The notes below the pieces were generated by a model, which searched no databases, had not been told where the DNA came from, and saw only the letters and a list, made by a program, of their open reading frames with translations. Of a stretch of DNA of 64,000 nt, positions 45,360 through 55,771 are shown one piece after another. Made by a program: the position numbers and the translations under genes. Source of the stretch: Trichaptum fuscoviolaceum. Lineage: Eukaryota; Basidiomycota; Agaricomycetes; Hymenochaetales; Trichaptaceae. The DNA is taken from contig CAJSYZ010000004.1 in the NCBI GenBank assembly GCA_910574455.1, positions 2,108,001 through 2,172,000 on the forward strand, in the 5' to 3' direction. How positions within the stretch are numbered: position 1 is the first letter of the stretch; every line of letters starts with the position of its first letter.

Positions 45360-45500
45360 GAATCCCGACAACTTGAACATCAGTTTCAAGCTCAATGATC
45401 AAGGAGTTACATATGTTTATGTAATCCGAGTCACGTTCAAGTTATGTTCAAGTTGTACTAATAAGTGACTTAGACTGAGACTCATAACTTGAACTTGAAC
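45360..45500. repeat. AACTTGAA/TTCAAGTT cluster
   Basis: Six or so copies of CTTGAA/TTCAAG words in 140 bases, similar to the words around the transposase at 25-33 kb; possible solo remnant of a related element. Confidence 0.5.
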
Positions 45501-45627
45501 CCACTCGCTTGTCGATCTAGTGCCTCTCGAGCCTCGTTTTGAGTCATCCATCTGTTGCCCCGTCTCCTGCTACCGGGTTTGTCACAGCAGCTTCTGTAGC
45601 TTTTACATCAAGGCTTTATCCTTCCTT

Positions 45628-47043
45628 ATGGATCATGGAAACACTGATGAGAACCACAGATGGAAAGGGATTGACCTGAGAAATCTAGGATTGTCCGACG
45701 CAGAATATGAGGAACACGAGAGAGGAAGGGAGTTGCTATCTATGTTTTGGATAGGCACAAGAGCATCGTAATTGAAGATTTAGAAGACAGGATGACGGAT
45801 GCGAGTAGGGTGCCACTAGGAGGAAACGATGACAGTATAGTGTACGAGACTGAGCTGCAGAATCTACGAGTTGTTTGCAAGTCATTCAAATTAAGACGCG
45901 CAAGGATGGTATCCGATCCCGATCGCGCAAGGCATGTCATCCGCAATCAATACAAGGCAAGCATAAGAGTACCCTCCCGGCCAAATTACAGTTCTTTCTA
46001 ATCGACATTCTCGAGCAGAGGGTTATCCGCGAGCTTCATATCTTGGCAAAGATCAAACATGACAATGTCATTGAGCTTTTCTTGGTTGCCTTTGACCAAG
46101 AAGACGATACCGTTACCTTAATTTCTCGGAGTTATGGCGGAAATTTAAAACAGTATCTATCTAACTCTGTCTGTGTTGATTACCCGAGTATCGTAAGTTG
46201 CATCCATTAAATCATTCGCATGGAATCTCATGTAGGCCCCTTTCTCGTCGAAAGATGAAGGGAATAGCAGCTGCTCTGGGATATTTACTTAGGTTTCAGA
46301 ATAAGGAAGCGGACCCGGCAGAAAATGTTGCAGATGGTATAGTTCACGGAGACATCAAATGTGTACGACTCTAGTATTAAGTATTGTTTAATCATGTGCA
46401 TACTCACCTACTTTCAATAGACAAACATTGTCATGGAGGGGAATAATCCAATTCTCATTGACTTCGGGACAACGCACGTTCTGAACGCGGGTGTTCTAAC
46501 GAAGCAACTGGACACAACGGGGAGAATGCCAGTCGGAACGCTAAAATGGCTTACGAGCTTGTAGTGCCTAATTCAAATAGAATGGTGTTTTACACCAAGG
46601 CATCGGATGTGTGGTCGTTTGGAATGACTATATATGTGAGCGGTTTCTAAAGGATTTTTCGCACTGTATCATTGTAGCTTTCTAAGTTTCTTTAGGAGAT
46701 TGTTGTCAACAAGGACCCGTATTACCATCTTGCGAACAGAGCTAAGATGCGAGCTGGAAGTGATAACCAGCCTGAGTACGAAATAAGACCTAGGGACATT
46801 CAAGAAGTTATAACACGAAGATGGGATCGACTACCTGTATGGCCAGATGACACGGAGCGGCTCTTTTTTACGAGACGTTCCGATAGCATAAGACGCATTC
46901 AAATATCTGATTTGAATGAAACTTTACTGATCTACTTAGAAGGCTTGAAAGCACTTTGCAAGTTATGCTGGGATCGGAAGCCGGACAGGCAACCACATAT
47001 GCAGTATGTGACCAAAGAGCTAGATGTCATATTTAGCAGATAA
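45628..47043 (+). pseudogene. protein kinase paralogue, frameshifted
   Basis: Starts MDHGNTDENHRWKGIDLRNL. N-lobe: LRVVCKSFKLRRAR (the Lys of VCK fits the ATP-binding lysine), then after the intron RVIRELHILAKIKHDNVIEL. Catalytic loop IVHGDIKC, intron, TNIVMEGN; LIDFGTTHVL is the DFG motif; KASDVWSFGMTIYEIV and LCWDRKPDRQPHM follow in the C-lobe. Two frame breaks are seen. Near 45725-45747 the frame changes between EEHERGR and VLDRHKSIVIEDLED. At 46548-46556 four bases appear missing in what should be LKWMAYEL (AAATGGCTTAC where AAATGGATGGCTTAC is expected), giving an early stop. The minus-strand paralogue at 47382-48769 is intact over both places. The two genes are tail to tail, 340 bases apart. 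Confidence 0.78.
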
Positions 47044-47381
47044 TGTTCTAGTCACGCCTAACGTAGCAAATCGCTTACTTACTCTATTGCTTCAGTGTAC
47101 TAGTTTTGCCATTGAGGATCAACCTACAAGAGGTACAGCTATTTGAGCGCAACAGAATCAGCCCTTTTGCTTTCCGTGCCTATGCAAAGTGCTCATCACC
47201 ATGAACCTGAAGGATGGAAATAATTCCGTAAGACTGAGAAGTTACGACAAGATACAAGACTTATTGTGTAATCGGGACACCGGAAAAGTATCAATCGAAT
47301 GAGATTCGGAAGGAATGCATCAATACGCAGAGTGCCAGCGGGTTGAACCGAGGCTTGCGCAGAAATAGTGCTACCAAAAAT
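47044..47381. other. convergent intergenic region between two kinase paralogues
   Basis: Short spacer holding both 3' ends; no other feature seen. Confidence 0.5.
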
Positions 47382-48769
47382 TTAATACACAGTTATGACC
47401 AAGTTGAATATCTTTGCTAGATCCTCAATAACTTCACTCATAGTCGGTCTTCTATGAGGTAGCGCTGCCTCATCAAAGGACATGTTCTCATAATTACAGC
47501 ACAATCGAAACAGATTTTTCAACTTCGGCAAATATGGTTGAAGTGTGTCTGTAAGCGTACTCGGCCATGGCGGGAGCCTCTTGCTGCTCACTTCCTGCTG
47601 AATTGTAGAGTATGCCTCAACTTCTCTCTTGCCCATGGTGATATGCACCCAAGGGTCATTTCTGGTGACAATCTCCTGTGATTATAGTTCAGTAGTTAGT
47701 AAGTCATATTCATTATGAGAGCAACAAATTTCGCTTACGTAGACAGTCATCCCAAACAACCAGACATCTGCTTCCTTGGTGTAATTAACTTTGCCTATCT
47801 TGTGTTGCCACAGCTCCGGAGCCATCCATGGAAATGTTGCAATTGGTTGTACTCCGGTGGTGTCAAAGGATCTGGTGAATGAGCCTTCTATGAGCTCATG
47901 GGAGGCTCCGAAGTCCGTGAGATACGGAATACTGTTGACTTCTGAATCACCCTTATCATGTTCCTGCAGTAAGACATTTGCCTGATGGTCATGTTTTCAT
48001 CAGTTACAGCAGACAATATGCCAATGAAGTCCTAGCGGAGTGCTTACACATTTAACATCACTATGAATTATGTGGGATACTATTTCTTCCTTTCCATTCT
48101 CACCGGTTGGCAAGGATTGTTGATATGTATGAAGAAACTGTAAGCCATTCGCTATGCCTTGGATCTAAATGGCTTAGTTAAAGGCTAATTATAACATGAT
48201 ATAATAAAACTCACAATAGTAAGGTAACTGATCTCGGAGTATCTTGGGTTTGTGAAGGCCTCGCGAAGGTTGCTAGCCAATCGCATAGAGATTGCAGTAA
48301 TCTTGTTCTTTGGGAAAAAGGACACAAACTCTAGTGCAACAATGTTTTTGTCCTGGTACTTCCGGACTTTGCTCCAGATGTGTAGCTCGCGCAGAACCCT
48401 CTAAAAATACAACATGTTAGAAGAGACGATGACAAGATTCTACTTATTAGATACTCGTATGCGGGCCTTGTACTCATTGCGGATGGTCTGTTCTTGGCTC
48501 TTAGAATCACCCGTCAACACCCGCACCAGAGTGAACTGCTTTCCTATAAACATATTCTGCCCCTGATTTGCAGTGAATTCAAAGCATACTCTCCCGTCTC
48601 GGGCTGTGCCATCCCGAGGTATCCAAGAGTCTTCGTTCATCCAATTCGATATGTCATCAATAACGAGTGTTCTGCTTTCAGCCAGTAATCTTTTCCAGAG
48701 GCTTATTACTGTGTAGATGCTCCCCGTTTCTATGAAGCTTTTCCTCGTTTTCCGGAATGCTCGAGCCAT
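47382..48769 (-). CDS. protein kinase family protein, possible pseudokinase
   Basis: Five exons, all in phase 0: 48769-48455, 48400-48215, 48164-48048, 47981-47739, 47675-47382, giving 384 aa. The N-lobe contains GKQFTLVRVLTGDS and, across intron 1, YKARIR-RVLRELHIWSKVRK. The catalytic loop is IIHSDVKCANVLL (His-Ser-Asp-x-Lys-x-x-Asn, about 200-208), DFG is LTDFGASHEL (Asp229), the APE region PWMAPELW, then ADVWLFGMTVYEIVTRNDPW and PHRRPTM. No glycine-rich loop is evident. The position matching the lysine of VCKSFK in the plus paralogue reads VRVLT, so the ATP-binding Lys seems absent. Family knowledge: expanded sets of such short kinases occur in Agaricomycetes. No membrane span or partner domain was recognised. 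Confidence 0.85.
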
Positions 48770-50710
48770 TACTGATGGCCAACCACGACGTTGGTGTTGA
48801 GACAGTCGATGCTACCAATCCTTCTCTTGAAACGGACGACATGCCAGAAAGCGGGGCTTCCAGTGCAACTGATCAATGAGAGACTGCGCTTGATAGAAGC
48901 CAAAAGTACAAAAACTGAGCTGAATTAGCATCCTTATAGATGGGAATCAGTAATTATCCTTACCTTATGATGTACATCGATTGACTCTCAGCTCCGCTGA
49001 TAGTGCTATTTACGTGAAAGATCAGATCGCTCAGGCGCTGCTTATACTAATCCTGAAAACTAGGCTGGGTGATAGGTCACGACATTTCCATTACCTCCGA
49101 GATCGAACAGTAACAAGACCCAATATGCATTGATTAGGGGGTCTACTACCTCCATCCAGTGCCGCTGGCCACGCGCTTTCAGGTAGATTCGTAAAGGCGT
49201 GTCATGCAGACAGGAAGAAGTTGGACAGATGTGCCAATGTCGATTGAATAATGGTTTGAATTGCATACACGGACAGTGCGAATGGGTGCAAGCCGTTGAG
49301 GCACGAGATCCACTGGGCCCCTCAAGGAAGTTCGAGTCGCGAGGAAGGCGAAACGCGGATGCCAGGTGTCGAGAGAACTTCAGTTCATTTGGGGATCGCC
49401 GTCGTACGCGTCTAGATAAGCAGCAGAACGTTCTTTCATTGAAAAGGACTTAAGGGGAACTAGGTTCGACCGAGGCCGTAGCCATCGATGTCTCTGCACG
49501 GTGCGCCGAGCTGAGGGTTCGCTGCTCAATCCCTCCGTCAACTTCAGCTTCACTCACCATTCGTATTTTGTTTCGACATTTGCATCTTGACCTGAAGTTT
49601 CTGGTAATGAGACGGCACCGTCATAGTCCTTGCTGGTAGTATGAGTGGTGTGCGCGATACCATCCGTTGACACGTCCTGGAGTGCGAACAGCACTGGCAG
49701 CAGCCTAGAAAGAAAGTTTGATCTCGGAAATGTGAGACTTGAACCGTGTCACACTCCCGGCACGCCGGGAACTTGAAGTCTTGAACGGCCGGCGGCGGTT
49801 CGGAAAAAGCCGACTCGGATGGCCTCCAGCCTGAGACTCGGAGCAGAACTCTTTTATAACCCGACTCTATCTCCACAAACAATGCCGACCTTTCTATTTT
49901 CCTGTTGCACTGCGACACCAGCGTACGGAGAATTCATTAAGTCCGGGAAGGCTGTCTAAGGCTGGTAGTGGTATTAGTAGGACCGATCTCCCGCCACTCC
50001 ACTGAGCTGTTGGTGCAGTTGCTGCAGTTGCTGCAGTAGCTCGCCATCCTGCACTGTCGTCTGACTGGGCCTGGCATTTCGCCGATGGTCTGGCTAACTG
50101 AGTCAGAGTCTCTAGCACGTCGACAACGACATGTGCAGTGCATGAAGTCAAGGTAACGATGGTTTTTAGAGGGAAACCGATGTGACTCTGAGTTCGTTAA
50201 TGAAAGCCCAGATGATTCGGGAGTGGGGCAAGGGACATTACAGGTGAGCTCCTAGTGCGCGTTTAGGACAAAACTCCGAAGAAAGGTCTAACGACTTTCT
50301 TACTCAGACCTCGTACATATTATAAGACGGTGCAGAACGAACATTCATTCACTTAGTAGCAATCCGACAACGTCACGGTCGGTAGACAAACTTGAATTCG
50401 CCTCTATTGTCTAAAGGAGCCTAAGCCTCCACGTAAAAATGTTCTCATAACTTTCGGTACATTCCTAGCGCCGCTCTCGAAATTAAGTCCTTTGTCCTTC
50501 TCTTCCACGCTCGTCTTTCAAAATTCCCTCTCTTCAGCATGGAAGCAGCTGTCACATGTCTCCTAATTGACATATTACCTCACATGATGGGCCAATACAA
50601 TACAACAATTTGTACCAACCACAAGCATTCTGCTTCCACGTCGGAGGAGCGGGAGATATAAAAGGTAGATCGCTGATCACGTCTGAGCCGGTTCAATCAC
50701 AGTTTTCCCC
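48770..50710. other. 2 kb region, no supported gene
   Basis: Open frames at 49060-49266 (minus), 49199-49453 (plus), 49550-49918 (minus) and 49894-50151 (minus) have biased composition but no recognisable motif. 50009-50040 has CTGCAGTTG trinucleotide-like repetition (GTTGCTGCA units). 50657-50664 is the TATA box of the next gene. Confidence 0.4.
50657..50664 (+). promoter_or_regulatory. TATA box of the JAMM-motif gene
   Basis: TATAAAAG located 54 bases upstream of the ATG at 50711, a canonical distance for a strong fungal core promoter. Confidence 0.6.
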
Positions 50711-51454
50711 ATGGCTGAACTCCCCACTGTCGAGGAAATCCTCAAAGTCAAATCTATCATTCCCGAATTCGAGAAAGCATGGAAGGACTCATTCACGAGT
50801 AAGACCCACTGTTGTGAACAAGGAGGTTTCATCTATGCAGGTGCGCCTAGTGCTCTTTCGGTATCCATATCTCAACAGCTCATTGTGTTTCCACCCTCAG
50901 ACCCAGCTCAGCCGAAAACCAAGTTGTATGTTGTCCGTGCTCAGAAAGGCTCATCCGATAACCAACAAAAGCCTGTCGGTGTCAACATGTCCATTGACTT
51001 GAACAATCCAGGCACGAAACAGGATTATATCCTTGGTAGGCACTTGCCAGCCGACCATCACTAGATGTCTGCTAATTACTCCCATGCAGTTGCGAACTTC
51101 CACACACATCCCCTCCATCCGAGCGTCGGCGGCAACTCTTACCCATCCAAAGCAGATAAGGAGAACGCGTACTTTCGACAGGTCCCTGGTATAGTTATCT
51201 CCCGCGAAGGCGTCGTCAAGTATGGTGTATCCAACCGCACCGACAGGAGAAACCCGAAGGGATATCCTCCTGAGCCGCCGGGTCCTGCGCAGCCCGTAAC
51301 AGACAAAGTTGTGCAGAAACCACCGCCTCCTACGAGAGCCCCGAATCAGTGGGAGCCAGGTGCCTCGGTGCAATGGTTCAGCATCGAAGAGGAGCAGAAT
51401 GAGGAGGAAAGAGCGTCCGAGAGCAAGAATGGCGGTAACGAAGATAACGAATGA
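50711..51454 (+). CDS. JAMM/MPN-motif metallopeptidase-like protein
   Basis: Two exons, 50711-51035 and 51090-51454, joined by GTAGGC...TGCAG in phase 1, giving 229 aa. Motif evidence: Glu36 in HCCEQGGFIYAG, His113 and His115 in VANFHTHP, and Ser128/Asp131 in YPSKAD. Together these form E...HxH(P)...SxxD, the zinc-binding set of JAMM peptidases, with the usual order and reasonable spacing. RQVPGIVISREGVVKYG is the following strand pair. The C-terminus (after 150) is Pro-rich then acidic (EEEQNEEERASESKNGG). No signal peptide is visible, so it is probably cytosolic or nuclear. It is too small and divergent to be a proteasome, CSN or BRCC36 subunit. Similar FHTHP...PSxxD proteins occur in bacterial toxin or defence settings, so horizontal transfer is conceivable but not shown. 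Activity and substrate are unknown. Confidence 0.75.
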
Positions 51455-51976
51455 TATCACGATGTGGGACACCCTTGATATTGTTTCTTGTGACGAGCTC
51501 GTCTCTTCGGAGAAACTTACCAAAGCCCTACTGGGAGTTATCCAATAAGGCCTAATCTCGATGTTTCTGTAGATAAATGGACTTGTTTATTCAGCTTAAG
51601 TGACTCCGGATTCGGTACGAAATATTGCTTTTATTCTGCCGGATGTCGATCATGGAGCGACTCCAAATTGCGAAATCCCCGACGTAATCTCTTACTATTC
51701 ATATTGGACCTTAAATATTAATGCATAAGACGTCTGCGTATGAGGAAATGCGATTGTGCTAAAATATCAAGGGAACGAGGGAAAAGGATAATACACACTA
51801 TGTATCAAAGTTCATGCTGAAGGGGGAGTGTCCACAGCGTTGTTTAGTTCACTTTGATGCTTCAAGCCCATTCCTACTAATCATGACCTTGGATACATAA
51901 CAAAAGCTTTAAAAATGACAAGGAGTTCGATCAATTAGCCCCCCCCCCTCCCCCTTCTCCCACTGATGTGTCCGTT
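51455..51976. other. intergenic, convergent 3' flanks
   Basis: 520 bases between the JAMM gene (plus) and the spherulin-4 gene (minus). A poly-C tract (CCCCCCCCCC with T, 51941-51955) is the only notable feature. A plus frame extending to 51548 overlaps the JAMM gene and is a shadow. Confidence 0.45.
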
Positions 51977-52969
51977 TCATCCGCTAACGATGTGCGATGC
52001 AATAGCATTCGCAACATCCTGAGCAAACGCAGTCCAGAATGAGGGGAACGAGTCATATGGGTCATCGTCGCCCGTGGCGAATGTATCGTCCGTAACATAC
52101 AGGAAAGAGATGAACGGCGAGCCCAAGCCCATTAATGAGTTCACTAGGCTTGTAGGAGAGCTTGACGGACTATCATGAAGGAGAACTGCCTGCTGCCGAG
52201 CGGGAGACGTATCGAAGTTGGTTTGCAATTGAGAAGGGCTAATGGGGAGTAAGCTGTTTATGGGAATGTTTAATCAAGATTCAAGAGAAACAAACCTAAA
52301 GTCGGAGAAGAAAGTCTCTGCAGTAACGATTGTATCTGCGACGTTGAAGTAGTCCGTATCTGGCTGAGTACCGGGGTTTAGAAATATCTGGAAGAGAATC
52401 GTTTAATATACAACGAGGGAACAGGTGTTGATTTTGAAGAACTCACCTGTCCGTTTCCGCCATTAAAAGAGAACGATTGCCTAGTGAGGGTCATATAGTC
52501 GGAATACTTTTGCAGATCAGCAGCGGTGCCCGACACTTGGTCGAAGAAAATCCCCTCTGGCTTGTAGTCACTCGTCCAGCCCGCATACGTATCGATGTCC
52601 GCCTCCACGTCCGCCTCGTCCCTCGCACCGTTTACGCCATTGGCTCCGGTCGGTACATACCCCAGTATGAGGCCATTGTCCCTCCGGAGAAGCGGAATGC
52701 AGCTTTGGTAGGACGGACTAGGCTGGCTGTCTTGTGCACCAGGGCCGCTCGCGGGGTTGACAACAATGGCGAACAGCATCTCTGGGAACGACGACATGCT
52801 GATAGATTTGAAAAAATCAGTGTGGATCTAGAGTGATGAGTCAACTGACGAACGCTGTGAAGAGGGGATCCCAAGCGGAACAAGTGGTTGGATCTCCGGG
52901 GAAGATGTAGAGTGGGATGAGGATCCCAGCCCCTCCAACAAACGTTCGAGCTGCGTTGGATACTAGCAT
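51977..52969 (-). CDS. spherulation-specific family 4 (spherulin-4) protein
   Basis: Starts MLVSNAARTFVGGAGILIPL at 52969. Exons joined by GT-AG introns give ILIPLYIFPGDPTTCSAWDP, LFAIVVNPASGPGAQDSQPS, NGLILGYVPTG, DEADVEADIDTYAGW, PEGIFFDQVSGTAADLQKY, IFLNPGTQPDTDYFNVAD and, after the last intron, SQLQTNFDTSPARQQAVLL, ending AIASHIVSG. PLYIFPG, VVNPxSGPG, ILGYV and DIDTYAGW...GIFFDE-like are the signature stretches of the spherulin-4 family, a TIM-barrel fold related to glycoside hydrolases. The biological role is poorly known; members are often secreted. Here the first 25 residues are hydrophobic enough to be a signal, but the conserved core begins within them, so secretion is uncertain. 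Confidence 0.88.
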
Positions 52970-55771
52970 ATCGTAGCTTGGATAGTTGGGATTGTGGCAG
53001 GTCGCGTCTTGTGTTCTGGGATAGATCTCGAAATTCCTTTGTCTTTATATTGCAGAGAGCAATCTCATCAACGAGAGAGAAAGGAGATTCTGTACAGTTG
53101 CATCTTGTCTATGACGACATGCAGGAAGATGGAGAATGACGTGCACGAGAACTTGCGCCCAAGCTCATGAATTTGATTTAGTCCAAATATAATTTGAATG
53201 AAGATCAATGAGAATGGGCAAAGAACCCCCGTAGTAGTCGCACAGTTCGGCTGCAGTCTCTGCTGGATGGTGTCTATGCATGCCACAGTGACCTAGGACG
53301 TGATATTGGGAAAGATCGTACCTAGAGAAGCTGGTTTTATTTGCAAAAGGAGGTTAGCTGGCGAGTTTTCTCGGGCGAAAGTCGCAGAAGCGGAGGTTCA
53401 GAATGCGGTCCAAGATATACAGGCCGTGCATACTGGCGATAGGCAGGACTCGGCAGTCCCTGCTACATATATCAGAAGTACTTCTTCGATCAAGAGAATA
53501 CAGCCTCTGAAGGAAGCTTCATATCCTTCAATTGAAAGTGACGATTATACTTGAAGTACGGAAGTACCTGCAGGTCAGTGTATTCCATACGATGCTGATT
53601 ACGAGCTCATCCATGGCATAGGTAGATATTAAAGCCGTTTTTGCCAAGAATTGAGGAAGAAGGGCCACGAGGACACCCTTATAGAACACTATAAGACATG
53701 ATTAATGAAAACGAATGTCTGCTGAATGATCATGAGACTTAACATCAATCAAAAAAATATACCTAAGTTCAGAGTATCATCCTATTGGAAATAGGAAAGA
53801 GCTTCGCATTACTTCTTTGCAGGATCGTCATAACTCAGCATCATTAACGTCAGCAGCTGTTTGTATAGAACATAAGTGTTTATTCCACATAAAACGGAAG
53901 GGGGTTAATGAATCGGCCAATCATATCAACCCCGAGCAAGTTCCGATAAAGCGTGGCACACAGATCTTCGGCATCGAGATGATCAAGTGATCACTGCAGA
54001 CAAGAACGACATGAGGCGACAAGTATGATATCTACCACGTCGGTGGTGTCTGTACAATAAACAACATCAGTATTATTTTTATCGAACAGGAGGTCGGGAT
54101 CCTAAAAGACTCCTGGTCATAGAGAACTTAGTATAGTGTGAGTAAGACTTACATACTATGTCTTATGTGCATCATTTAGTACCATCGCATCGAAGGCTGC
54201 TAGTAGGCATGAATTTCGAAGGTTTTTGTAGGTGTCCACTATCTCAGAGCGTGATACATCAGTTGACAGGATTTATATATCATATCTTGAGGTACGACCT
54301 ATTGTATCATGAGTGTGTCCGAGAGTGCAAGATTTATAAAGTCCCGAGACCCTAGTACGTGGATTCCAATACGACGTTCAAGTTCACGTCACTTCAGGGC
54401 AGGTCTTCTTTTAATATGGTATAACGGGACCGAGGCCGACAACGGTATTCAAATTCCCGGATAAATACCCGAGATCAGCGAGCTGCCCGCCCGGCACCAC
54501 TGGCATCAGAAAAAGGTAGTTGATCCGCGATGGGGACGGCTGATCCGGATACAAAATTTCAGCTCGGGGCTACCAGTGATGTCCGGAGAAGACCAGATAA
54601 TACGGTTGCTGCATTTTGTAATAAGGTGTGTTTTCGAAATACTTCAAGTTAAGGCTAGAATTACCAAGATATCTGAAGAGGGTTGTGATATAATGGTGTA
54701 ATTTGCTTTTGACTAAAACGGATGATTCCATTACCTTTGTTAAAGGACCGAATTACTTTTGTTAATGTAGACTTTTGGGCAGAGATTGTTCTTTTGATGG
54801 CAAGCTATATTCAGTGATCCCCGGGCACCCTTGATACAAAGCTACGTCTTTGCGATTGTCCGAGCTAGCCTCATAAACAGACCAGGGCCACCAGGTTGCT
54901 TTCTTGTAAGTTTGCTTGAGCAACCTCCGACTCGGAGCCGTGGGAGGGACAAACTTAAGATGGACGCTGATTTGAATACTACAGTAATTAAATTAGTTCA
55001 CGGCAGGCCCGAGTTCATCGAAGTTTTTCTTCCGACGAGTCGACGACAGCATCTCTGGCTTCAGCCCTCCACTGAAACTAGAATTGTGCCACAGCCTATC
55101 TCTTTCTGTACCCGGCAGACTATATTATCGGTTACAGAATCATGTGGCCAGCAGTTGAACAATTGTTTGTGTTTGAATCGCAATTCTAGGACAGAACGCC
55201 CTTATGCTAAAATGCTAAGACTGCGAACTATCAGATCTCCAACTGAACGGGGAGTGGCAATCCCATTATTTATCCGAAAAATGAGCCGTCGCTGACGCTT
55301 TATGCAGACTTTGGATGGATGACGGAATCTCACTGAAGTGTTGGAAGAGGATTGCAAACATTCGCTCGCTATCTACAATCACCATCACTGGCAATAATCG
55401 ACTGCAAAGAAGCAAACTGCACGTTCTTATATGTCCTGTGCTCTATGCATCTTAGTACTTTCTAAAGACGACATCGGTCTATTGATTTAGTTTACTCGAG
55501 GGCTTCTTCGACGACGACACGCTGGATGTTTCGCTCTCACGGCCTCCTCATTTCGGAAGCTGTACGCCTTTGTCTGCAACTTCGCTAAGTCTCCCCTTGG
55601 AGGAGAAGTCTCTACGATGGGCTAGCCCGTCAAAAGGTGAATAATAATAGGATATCCTATTCTGATCTCGGGATACTCTGTCAAGTGGCCTTCAGGCTCG
55701 TTCTCGTTGATTGAGTTTGGCCTCGCGCTTGTCGTACCATCGTCCTTCGTTTCCCATTTCCTTTCCGCATC
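52970..55771. other. 2.8 kb region, no supported gene
   Basis: Open frames 53300-53554, 54158-54355 and 54831-55295 (plus) lack motifs. The last contains MDADLNTTVIKLVHGRPEFI from the ATG at 54960 and has some coding character. 54490-54500 and 55383-55392 carry CACTGGCA words. Confidence 0.4.

Noticed and set aside
45940..46020. GC-AG intron in the plus kinase starting at AAG|GCAAGC (45957)
   Set aside because: The minus paralogue uses a GT site a few codons later (CGA|GTATCT), and the same position in the plus copy (AGA|GTACCC) is in phase, so no GC site is needed.
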